This document shows, piece after piece, positions 57,119-64,000 of a stretch of DNA of 64,000 nt. Location: the NCBI GenBank assembly GCA_037045225.1, contig JBAOHZ010000009.1, forward strand, positions 3,892,001 to 3,956,000, read 5' to 3'. Every line of letters starts with the position of its first letter. Within the stretch, counting starts at the first letter, position 1. The position numbers and the translations under genes are program-made. Below the pieces are notes generated by a model. That model was not told where the DNA came from. It did no database searches and worked only from the letters and a program-made list of their open reading frames with translations. This stretch comes from Nitrospira sp. (lineage in GTDB: Bacteria; Nitrospirota; Nitrospiria; Nitrospirales; Nitrospiraceae).

Positions 57119-57830
57119 GGGAATTGACACTCGCCCGAGACGCTCCAGGAATCATGGATCAGGCAAGAAGGTTTGCCGCACTCAATGCCTCCTGCTGGCA
57201 TGACCAGGGTGAATCCACAACGATAGTTTGAAGTATGAGGCGGTAGCAATGGCCTGGCAAGAATGCCAACCGTCGACCTAAAGCCGCGGCGCCGATCGTC
57301 AGTTGAGCGCTCCCAGGGTTTAACTATATCCAAATCATCTGCATGCGAAAGGCCGACGACTGCCTGGATGGCGTTCCACGCATATGTCCGTCGGCTGATT
57401 GCGGAACCCGAACTGGGGGGCCCAAGGCGGTGCTCTATGAAGCAACCCCTGATGTGGCGGTTTTCGAGCCATCAGAGTTCGCCCGGGTTTTACACGTGGT
57501 GGGAAGGCGATGGCCAGGAAAATTTATTTGGAAGCTGGACATACATACGTGGGTGGATGAGTCCTCCTTATGTGACGCTCATTACTGGACCGCTGCGGAA
57601 ATGCCTCTGCTCAAAATGGCATGCTTGGTTAGCTCAATGACGTCGCAGCGGAGCCAGTGCTCGTCATCGGTGGGAAATCTCCCAAAGCTGACTGCCTACT
57701 CCGATGGATGTCCAGGGGCTCAGCGTCGGCGATGGCCATCTCGACTGGCATTGGGATGGTCACAAGATGACGGCGCTCATTCATGCTAGGAAACCCGTTA
57801 AGGTCAGGTTAGGGAGAGGATTTTCAATGA
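57119..57830. other. Decayed region, probable gene remnants
   Basis: About 700 bases have no intact gene. Overlapping open frames at 57263-57640 and 57343-57789 contain protein-like patches (AEMPLLKMACLVSS; FIWKLDIHTWVDESS) that switch frame, which suggests a frameshifted, degenerate coding sequence. No family could be assigned and no repeats or transposase were seen. The 3' end carries the ribosome binding site GGGAGAGGA (57812-57820) and a 12-codon frame at 57827-57865. Confidence 0.5.
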
Positions 57831-59042
57831 ATGCCTCCCTCCAATTGGCCTATCACGAAGAATAACCGATCCAGACTTGGCGAGGGCAATGTGTCTCGGA
57901 AAGCAAAACCCGATTACAGCCGTGTGGCGATGTTGTGCAAGGGAGATGACGGGTATGGGGTGGCCTCCGTCATAAAGCTATATGCCTGTCATGCGCCGGA
58001 TATTCATTTTGTGTGCATGGGACCAGGAGCCATGCTGGAATGGCTGCAACAAAACGGCAACCGAGTCCACTTGGTAGAGGGGTTGTCGAGTTTCACGGCC
58101 ACCAGTTCAGCTCGCACGCTCATGCAATTGCCATCGGTCCTACTCAAGGCAAACCGGTCCGCGGAAGTTTTGGACAAGTTGTTTCAACAACTGGACATAC
58201 GTGTTGTGCATGCCCATTGGCTTCCGCAACATATCATTGCAGGGCATATGCGGCGGAGAGGTTACGCCTCAGTCTGGCACATCCATGGGAACATGAACCA
58301 CGCGCGCATGTTCGGCTTAGGCAGGAAACTCAACCACCTTCTGGCAAAATGGGGAGCGGCCCTTTTGATTCCGGTGAGTGACTTTATTGGAGCCAACTGG
58401 AAAGGCGCAGGTGTCCCCATACGCGTCATTCACAACGCAGCGCCCAAACTGTTCGAAGGTCCTAATGAACGAGGAGACGACAACTTTCGCTGTATCATCG
58501 CCGGGCGTCTGACGGAAGATAAAGGACACCACTTGGCGATTCAAGCCGTCTTGAATGCAAGAGCTGCGGGATACGACGTCAGCCTCGACGTGTTCGGAGG
58601 ACCTCTCGATGGGAATCCGTATTATGACGACTTGAAACGTCTGGTGAGTCAAGCGAATGCGGCGGACTGCATTCGCTTCATGGGATTTTCTGATACTCTC
58701 AGGGAGCACCATCAATTGTATGATCTCGGTCTGCAATGTCGGATCAGCCCCGAACCCTGCAGCATGTGGGCCTGTGAAACGCTGCTGGATGGCCTCCCGC
58801 TAATCGCGGCCGATGCCGGCGGGACGGCAGAACTGATCGAGGATGAGGTCACCGGATTGCTTTTCAAGAGTGGTGACGTCAGCGACCTTACCTCCAAGCT
58901 GCTGACGTTAATTGGGAATCGCGCCCGCCTCCGTATGATGCGGCATGCGGCCTATGAACGCGGGCAACGACTATTCGGAATCGAACGGTTCATCTCGGAA
59001 ACCTACGATGCCTACGCCGCATCGTTCTCCCCATCGAGCTAA
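57831..59042 (+). CDS. GT4-family glycosyltransferase
   Basis: The 403-residue GT-B enzyme has RCIIAGRLTEDKGHHLAIQ and SPEPCSMWACETLLDGLPLI with the EX7E-like motif, followed by AADAGGTAELIEDEVTG, typical of GT4. It adds a sugar from a nucleotide donor to a growing surface polysaccharide. The start is uncertain: ATG 57831, or GTG 57891 behind GAGGG, which trims 20 residues that look unlike the family. Confidence 0.88.
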   Translation: MPPSNWPITKNNRSRLGEGNVSRKAKPDYSRVAMLCKGDDGYGVASVIKLYACHAPDIHFVCMGPGAMLEWLQQNGNRVHLVEGLSSFTATSSARTLMQLPSVLLKANRSAEVLDKLFQQLDIRVVHAHWLPQHIIAGHMRRRGYASVWHIHGNMNHARMFGLGRKLNHLLAKWGAALLIPVSDFIGANWKGAGVPIRVIHNAAPKLFEGPNERGDDNFRCIIAGRLTEDKGHHLAIQAVLNARAAGYDVSLDVFGGPLDGNPYYDDLKRLVSQANAADCIRFMGFSDTLREHHQLYDLGLQCRISPEPCSMWACETLLDGLPLIAADAGGTAELIEDEVTGLLFKSGDVSDLTSKLLTLIGNRARLRMMRHAAYERGQRLFGIERFISETYDAYAASFSPSS

Positions 59043-59057
59043 GGAATTCATTACAGG

Positions 59058-60596
59058 ATGGAAGCAGGCCGGACAGTAGAATGCAGTGCAGACCCCTACG
59101 GGCCATCGTCCGTAAATGCCGGGCAACGATCCACGACTGGCCTGAGGAGCACGGTCACGGCCGGGCTTTTATGGTCGATGTTCAGCATTGCAGTGGGCAA
59201 GGGCGCCAGTCTCATTGCGCAGCTCATACTCGGATGGCTTCTGTCCAAAGAAGATTTTGCGCTCTACGCCATCGCCATCTCCTGGTCGACCATTGTCATG
59301 GCTGTGAGAAATGGAGGCACGCAACGCCTGTTGATTCAGAAAGGCGCACAGTACTCAGAGCTGGCCGCGATATACCTGAAATTCGCCCTGCTGGTGAATA
59401 TTGGCGGCTGCGCGATCCTTATCGCAGCCGCTCCCATCCTGTCTGACCTGTACAATAGTCAGGACCTGCGCATGATGTTGTGTGTTCTGGGGTTGTCGCT
59501 GCCCTTGAGTACGGCCGCGATGATCTTTCAGGCCAAGCTGTCGGCTGATCTGCAGTTCGCCAAGATTTCGCGCCTGATCATCCTGTCTTCCCTCACGCGT
59601 CATGCATCCATGGTCCTGTTTGCGTGGATGGGACTCGGACCACTGAGCTTCGTCTTACCGCTCTGCCTTGTGGCTATTGTGGAGACGATGCTGGGATGGT
59701 ATTGGGCCAAGAGTTGGCCGCCGAACCGGGCCTTAACCTGGGCTTCCATCGGTGGGATTCTTCGGGATAGTCAATGGGTGATGCTTACGGCATTGGCGAG
59801 TGCTCTTACCATCAATGGAGATTACCTATCGATTAGCCTCCTGCAGAGCAAAGAGGTATTAGGCGTCTATTTCTTTGGCTTTCAACTGAGCCTCGCACTG
59901 GTGGCACTAGTGACAAGCAGCTTGGATGGCGTCATGCTGCCGATCTTTTCTGCATTGGGCAGTGAGATCGCACGTCAAACAGATTTATTTCTGAGAGGAA
60001 CTCGTCTGCTTGCCATAGGGGCTACCTTTGCCTGTTTCGGTCTCGTGCTCGCGGCTCCGATAGCCATACACGGTCTATGGGCAGGCAAATGGGACGAGGC
60101 GATCCCGGTCGTCCAGCTCCTGTCACTGACGATGCCGGTGCGCCTGATGATTCCGCTGTGCCGGGCCATGCTGGAAGCCCGTGGGAAGTGGAAGCTCGTA
60201 TCGGTGCTGTCTATCTGCGACGGCGTAGGGATCATTTGTGCTGGAGCAATTGGAGCCTGGACGGGTGGACTCATTGTCATCACCGCAGTAGTCAGTGCCT
60301 ATAACCTGCTCTCCGGTCTTTTCTACTGCAGCATAGTGGCCAAGAGCCTCATGACACCGTTGAAACCAATACTGATTCCGTTATTTTCGACGCTCTGGAT
60401 TGGGATTGCAGCAGTCACAACAGGAGGTTGGTTGCTGCATTGGGGCAAGCAGAATGCTACGGAGATGTGGCAGGAACCGATTGCCCTAACTGCTTATGTC
60501 GGCATTTACGTCGTGCTTGCTAAAATCTTTATGGGAAACAGTTTCGTAGAAATCAAGACCTTGCTCCTGCGAGCCACAGGGGCTCGATTAATCTAG
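59058..60596 (+). CDS. Polysaccharide flippase (Wzx/MOP family)
   Basis: The 512-residue protein has about 12-14 predicted membrane segments, starting with LLWSMFSIAVGKGASLIAQL, and the overall pattern of Wzx-type lipid-linked oligosaccharide flippases. It would move undecaprenyl-linked repeat units across the inner membrane, next to a Wzy-like protein. Residues 1-25 are a hydrophilic extension. Confidence 0.87.
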   Translation: MEAGRTVECSADPYGPSSVNAGQRSTTGLRSTVTAGLLWSMFSIAVGKGASLIAQLILGWLLSKEDFALYAIAISWSTIVMAVRNGGTQRLLIQKGAQYSELAAIYLKFALLVNIGGCAILIAAAPILSDLYNSQDLRMMLCVLGLSLPLSTAAMIFQAKLSADLQFAKISRLIILSSLTRHASMVLFAWMGLGPLSFVLPLCLVAIVETMLGWYWAKSWPPNRALTWASIGGILRDSQWVMLTALASALTINGDYLSISLLQSKEVLGVYFFGFQLSLALVALVTSSLDGVMLPIFSALGSEIARQTDLFLRGTRLLAIGATFACFGLVLAAPIAIHGLWAGKWDEAIPVVQLLSLTMPVRLMIPLCRAMLEARGKWKLVSVLSICDGVGIICAGAIGAWTGGLIVITAVVSAYNLLSGLFYCSIVAKSLMTPLKPILIPLFSTLWIGIAAVTTGGWLLHWGKQNATEMWQEPIALTAYVGIYVVLAKIFMGNSFVEIKTLLLRATGARLI

Positions 60597-60610
60597 GCGT
60601 ACTCATCGGC

Positions 60611-61945
60611 ATGTTGGGAATTATCGCATACTGTCTCATCGCGGGAGGGATGCTCCTTTTCATCTGGAGACGACCATCGATCGCACTCGCCGGGATGCTG
60701 TGCATGTTTGGCTTGGAGCAATGGGGCCAAGCTACTCACCCATTCTTTTCTCAGCATCAAACGTTTACCAACTTTTTGATCGGAAGCACCCTCCTGCTGG
60801 CGATTCTCATCAAGTTGATCAAACGCGAAAATGTAGTGGTGGGGTATCCGCCGGTAGGATGGTTGGTCCTTGCACTCTTTAGTTATGCCCTTGCATCAAC
60901 CATTTGGGCGCCGCGTCCCGACCTGTCCCAAAGTATCTGGGCCAGCCGAGGGCCCTATGTCGTGACGTTTCTCCTGCTCACGCCATTGGTCATTACCCGC
61001 ACCGAGGATATTGTAGTGGCATTCAAGGCACTGATCCTAATGGGAACGGCTTTGACAATACTTCTGTTACTCTTTGTCTCCTGGGATTCACGCACGATCG
61101 TATTGGAGGGCGGCTCTGGTAACCCTCTGGCCGTGTCACAAATGGCAGCAATGGTGGCCTTGGTGGCCATCCTTGGAGATCCGTGGCGGTCATCAAAATT
61201 GTGGCAAGTTCTGCGTTGGGCGGTGGTAGTGCTCTGCCTCCTTCTGGTGATCAGATCCGGAGCGCGTGGACAGTTGGTGGGCCTCGTTCTTGTTTCCGTA
61301 GCATGTTGGCCTTTGAGCCATCGAGTCAAGAGCGTCGGTCATGTGATTCTGTTGATCGGCCTGATGGGATTCCTTGTAGGCGTAACAAGCCTGGGTCTCC
61401 AAGAGTTTTGGAGCACACGAAGTTCCTATTACGCCGGAGGGAGCCGGTGGAGTACAAGCGCGATGGAAGGCGCCATGGCAGACAGGCTAGGACAAGCGTT
61501 TCATCTGCTGCACATCTGGTTCCGCTCAGTTGAAACCATTTTTTTCGGGCTAGGAAACTCTGCCGCATTCGATCCGAGGATACTCGGCATTTATCCCCAT
61601 TTTGTTCCCCTAGAGATATTGGCCGAGGAAGGACTCGTCGGTTCTGGTATTTATCTGCTTATATTGGTTTTGCTGTTACGCAGTTCATATAGAAGTTTGA
61701 GAATGCTCAGAAGTGAACCCGAAGAACTCCTTATTTTTGGCACACTCGTGAGTCTGACACTGTTCACACTCATCCTTTCATTTAAGCAAGGAAGCTTACT
61801 GGGCAACCTTGAATTTTTCATGTTTGCGATCATAATGGACAAGCACTCGAAATCTCTGATGTGTCGGAGGAGACCGCGTAAAAAGATTGCCGATGTCGAC
61901 TCTCTTGATCTCTATAAGCCATTCAACGTTTCAAGGGTTGCTTGA
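60611..61945 (+). CDS. O-antigen polymerase/ligase-like membrane protein
   Basis: The 444-residue protein has about ten or more membrane segments and a large periplasmic loop (about 255-320), with the GSARGQL-like segment RSGARGQLVGLVLVS of the O-antigen ligase (Wzy/WaaL) family. Position after the flippase suggests the polymerase. The Wzy and WaaL roles cannot be separated by sequence. Confidence 0.82.
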   Translation: MLGIIAYCLIAGGMLLFIWRRPSIALAGMLCMFGLEQWGQATHPFFSQHQTFTNFLIGSTLLLAILIKLIKRENVVVGYPPVGWLVLALFSYALASTIWAPRPDLSQSIWASRGPYVVTFLLLTPLVITRTEDIVVAFKALILMGTALTILLLLFVSWDSRTIVLEGGSGNPLAVSQMAAMVALVAILGDPWRSSKLWQVLRWAVVVLCLLLVIRSGARGQLVGLVLVSVACWPLSHRVKSVGHVILLIGLMGFLVGVTSLGLQEFWSTRSSYYAGGSRWSTSAMEGAMADRLGQAFHLLHIWFRSVETIFFGLGNSAAFDPRILGIYPHFVPLEILAEEGLVGSGIYLLILVLLLRSSYRSLRMLRSEPEELLIFGTLVSLTLFTLILSFKQGSLLGNLEFFMFAIIMDKHSKSLMCRRRPRKKIADVDSLDLYKPFNVSRVA

Positions 61946-61986
61946 AAGCCGTTCGCCGAGACTCGGCCCTTTACTGGAAAAAAATA

Positions 61987-63141
61987 ATGAACGTCCAAAT
62001 CGTCCAACCACTCATACCAGAATATCGCGTACCTTTTTTTCAAAAACTCGTTCAAAATAGCGCGCATCAGGTTCGTGTTTTTGCAAGTAGGCAATTACCG
62101 AACGATCCAAGTATAAAAACTGCTGCCTGCATTGACTCAGCCCTCCATCTGGATCACCCCTGTACCGGGTTTTTTAACAATAGGCTGCTCTGGCAGGGAG
62201 GGATTCTTCTCGAAGATCGCTTAAGTAGTGGCGATGTTTTAGTTGTGTGTGGCAACGCACGATTCCTCAGTAATTATCCACTTATCTGGCAGGCAAAACG
62301 AAGGAACATTGCAACGGTCTGGTGGGGGATTGGCTCGATGCCAGGCCAGAATCGCCTCCGATACTTCCTGCGCACAACAATCATGCGCTGGATGGATATC
62401 GTTCTCCTTTATACCGAACGAGAAAAGCAGGAATTTCTTCGCATGGGGTTCCCACCAGAGCGGCTGTTTGCTATTAACAATGCGATTGATCAAGGATCGG
62501 TGCAGGCAGCAACGGCCAGCTGGCCTCCGTCACGCGTGGCCGCATTCAAACAGGAACATGGTCTTTCGGGTAAACAGGTCCTTCTCTTTTGCGGCCGCCT
62601 CTCAGCCAAGGCGAGGGTTGACCTAGCGATTGAAGCACTCGCCCTACTTTGCAAGCAAAATAAGGACTGCCTCTTGGTGATCATTGGAGATGGTGACCAG
62701 CGAAGAAATTTGGAGGAATTAGCGGAACGTTTGAACGTCGCGCAATCTATTCGCTGGCTTGGTGCTCTTTATGATCAAAACCTCATGGCACCTTGGTTTC
62801 TTTCGGCAAAAGTATTCGTGTATCCAGGGTATATCGGCCTAAGTATTATGCATGCAATGGGATATGCACTTCCTGTCATTACGCACCAAAACATGGCAAA
62901 TCAGTCTCCTGAGGTAGCGGCCTTGGTTGATGGACGGAATGGACTTCTGTGCGAAGAGAACAGTAGCTCCGATCTGTGCAACAAAATTGTTCGTCTTCTT
63001 ACCGACGAGGATCTGCGCATGGCGATGTCAAAACGAGCGCTCTTTACGGCGAGCGAAGAGTTCACATTATCAGAAATGGTCCGTCGCTTCTGGGAGGCAG
63101 CACATGCCGCAGCGTCAATCAAAGGACGAGTCGATGCATAG
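61987..63141 (+). CDS. GT4-family glycosyltransferase
   Basis: The 384-residue GT-B enzyme has LLFCGRLSAKARVDLAIEAL, VIIGDGDQRRNLEELAERL and PGYIGLSIMHAMGYALPVI. ATG 61987 is chosen because similarity begins MNVQIVQPLIPEYRVPFFQK; a TTG at 61942 overlapping the upstream stop adds 15 residues. Base composition is more AT-rich than in the flagellar block. Confidence 0.88.
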   Translation: MNVQIVQPLIPEYRVPFFQKLVQNSAHQVRVFASRQLPNDPSIKTAACIDSALHLDHPCTGFFNNRLLWQGGILLEDRLSSGDVLVVCGNARFLSNYPLIWQAKRRNIATVWWGIGSMPGQNRLRYFLRTTIMRWMDIVLLYTEREKQEFLRMGFPPERLFAINNAIDQGSVQAATASWPPSRVAAFKQEHGLSGKQVLLFCGRLSAKARVDLAIEALALLCKQNKDCLLVIIGDGDQRRNLEELAERLNVAQSIRWLGALYDQNLMAPWFLSAKVFVYPGYIGLSIMHAMGYALPVITHQNMANQSPEVAALVDGRNGLLCEENSSSDLCNKIVRLLTDEDLRMAMSKRALFTASEEFTLSEMVRRFWEAAHAAASIKGRVDA

Positions 63142-63152
63142 CGAGGCTAGGA

Positions 63153-64000
63153 ATGACGAACAATCGCTTCGGCCCCTCACGCCGAGAGATGCGGATATTG
63201 CAAATGGGTGAGAATATTCTACGGAAGTTTCGGATGAAATGGGACGAATACCGGCTTCAGTTCAACCGCGATAAGTCCCATCACCTGCATCAAAAGCTCG
63301 GCAGTCGATATGGAGGCTGGTATGTTCCAGCTAACCTTCTAGATGCACAGTCAATATGTTACTGCATAGGTGCTGGCGAGGATGTCAGCTTTGATATTGA
63401 ATTGATTAATAAATTTCGTTGCCATGTGTACACCTTCGATCCAACCCCAAGAGCTCAGCGTCATGTCGAGGGGCTTCGCCAGAGCATCCAAGTCCGCAAG
63501 GTACATACCGTAGAATACAGTCCTTCGGAGTCTTATCGGTGCGACTCAATCACACTTGCTAACCTTCATTTTTTCCCCTATGGGATCTGGAGGGAAGGGG
63601 GGGTGATGCGATTCTATGTACCCAGGGATTCGGCCCATGTTTCCCATTCTCTGGTCAATTTGCAGGGTACGACGGACTATTTCGAAGCAGAGTGCCGGAC
63701 GCTTAAGACGGTAATGCAGGAACTCAAACATGATGCGCTTACTCTGCTCAAGCTTGATGTCGAGGGGGCCGAGTACGGCATCCTCGACTCAATGCTGGCT
63801 GACAACATATTCCCTCGGATCATATGTGTGGAATTTGACGAAGGTCGCAATGCAAAGGACAAAGACTATCGTCGTCGTATCCAGGAAGTAATTAACAAAC
63901 TTAAACGGGTCGGGTATCTCGCTACTTTTTTCGACGGCTGGAACGTGACCTTTGTTGCAGAGCACAGATCAAACACCCCTCATGCCGAACCCTCAGTGAT
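63153..64000 (+). CDS. FkbM-family methyltransferase (3' end outside window)
   Basis: The frame is open from ATG 63153 to the window edge (282 codons). LLKLDVEGAEYGIL (about residues 198-211) is the FkbM/Methyltransf_21 motif, and CYCIGAGEDVSFDIELI is the SAM-binding loop. It probably O-methylates a sugar of the surface polysaccharide. AGGCTAGGA lies just upstream of the start. An ATG at 63204 is an alternative. Confidence 0.85.
   Translation, partial: MTNNRFGPSRREMRILQMGENILRKFRMKWDEYRLQFNRDKSHHLHQKLGSRYGGWYVPANLLDAQSICYCIGAGEDVSFDIELINKFRCHVYTFDPTPRAQRHVEGLRQSIQVRKVHTVEYSPSESYRCDSITLANLHFFPYGIWREGGVMRFYVPRDSAHVSHSLVNLQGTTDYFEAECRTLKTVMQELKHDALTLLKLDVEGAEYGILDSMLADNIFPRIICVEFDEGRNAKDKDYRRRIQEVINKLKRVGYLATFFDGWNVTFVAEHRSNTPHAEPSV

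Overview
The window is GC-rich (high 50s percent by eye) and gene-dense. It looks like a chromosome segment of a motile Gram-negative bacterium. The gene content (heptosyltransferase-type enzymes, very short flagellin, CheZ together with CheV and CheD, sigma-28-like promoters) would fit Nitrospirota/Nitrospira, but that placement is an inference from style and was not tested. No tRNA, rRNA, CRISPR array, transposase or prophage gene was recognised.

Region 1 (about 0.3-19.6 kb) is a tightly packed, all-plus-strand sugar and glycosyltransferase operon ending next to the flagellin gene. It has a DegT-family enzyme whose PLP lysine is replaced by His (a ColD/E1-type sugar 3-dehydrase signature), a sugar epimerase/dehydratase, an HddA-like sugar kinase, an HddC-like nucleotidyltransferase, a class I aminotransferase, a B12-binding radical SAM enzyme and an acetolactate-synthase-like ThDP enzyme. 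These are followed by a 1786-residue methyltransferase/glycosyltransferase/TPR protein, two GT9 heptosyltransferase-like enzymes, a CgeB-type glycosyltransferase with a Maf-like N-terminus and one unknown protein. The best overall reading is a flagellin glycosylation island that makes and attaches an unusual, possibly branched-chain deoxy sugar or heptose.

Region 2 (19.6-23.9 kb) is the filament operon: a sigma-28 promoter, a 275-residue flagellin, FlaG, FliD, FliS, a FliT-like protein and a PilZ protein. A MinD/FlhG-type ATPase follows on the minus strand.

Region 3 (25.0-35.8 kb) is chemotaxis set 1 plus the stator: a small HTH protein with its own, apparently leaderless, sigma-28-like promoter, then CheR, CheY, CheZ, CheA, CheV, CheB, a chemoreceptor with a periplasmic c-heme motif, CheW, a small minus-strand gene, MotA and MotB.

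Region 4 (35.9-49.5 kb) is chemotaxis set 2, opened by a good sigma-28 promoter: a STAS protein, a membrane-anchored receptor-like protein with a CheZ-type DxxxQ motif, CheY, CheA, CheW, a globin-PAS-PAS chemoreceptor, a DUF420 membrane protein, CheR, CheD and CheB. It continues into a partner-switching module (two STAS proteins, a receiver-PP2C phosphatase, an HPt protein and a pseudo-receiver/anti-sigma kinase). Both CheA proteins carry MshEN-like repeats between HPt and the dimerisation/kinase core.

Region 5 (49.5-64 kb) is an accessory surface-polysaccharide region: a small lipoprotein, wecB, a VapBC-type toxin-antitoxin pair lying between two near-identical copies of the wecB 3' end, a minus-strand heparinase II/III protein, gmd, a four-helix-bundle protein, fcl, a 0.7-kb decayed stretch, then glycosyltransferases, a Wzx-like flippase, a Wzy/ligase-like protein and a FkbM methyltransferase running off the window. 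The last 2 kb are visibly more AT-rich, which suggests horizontal acquisition.
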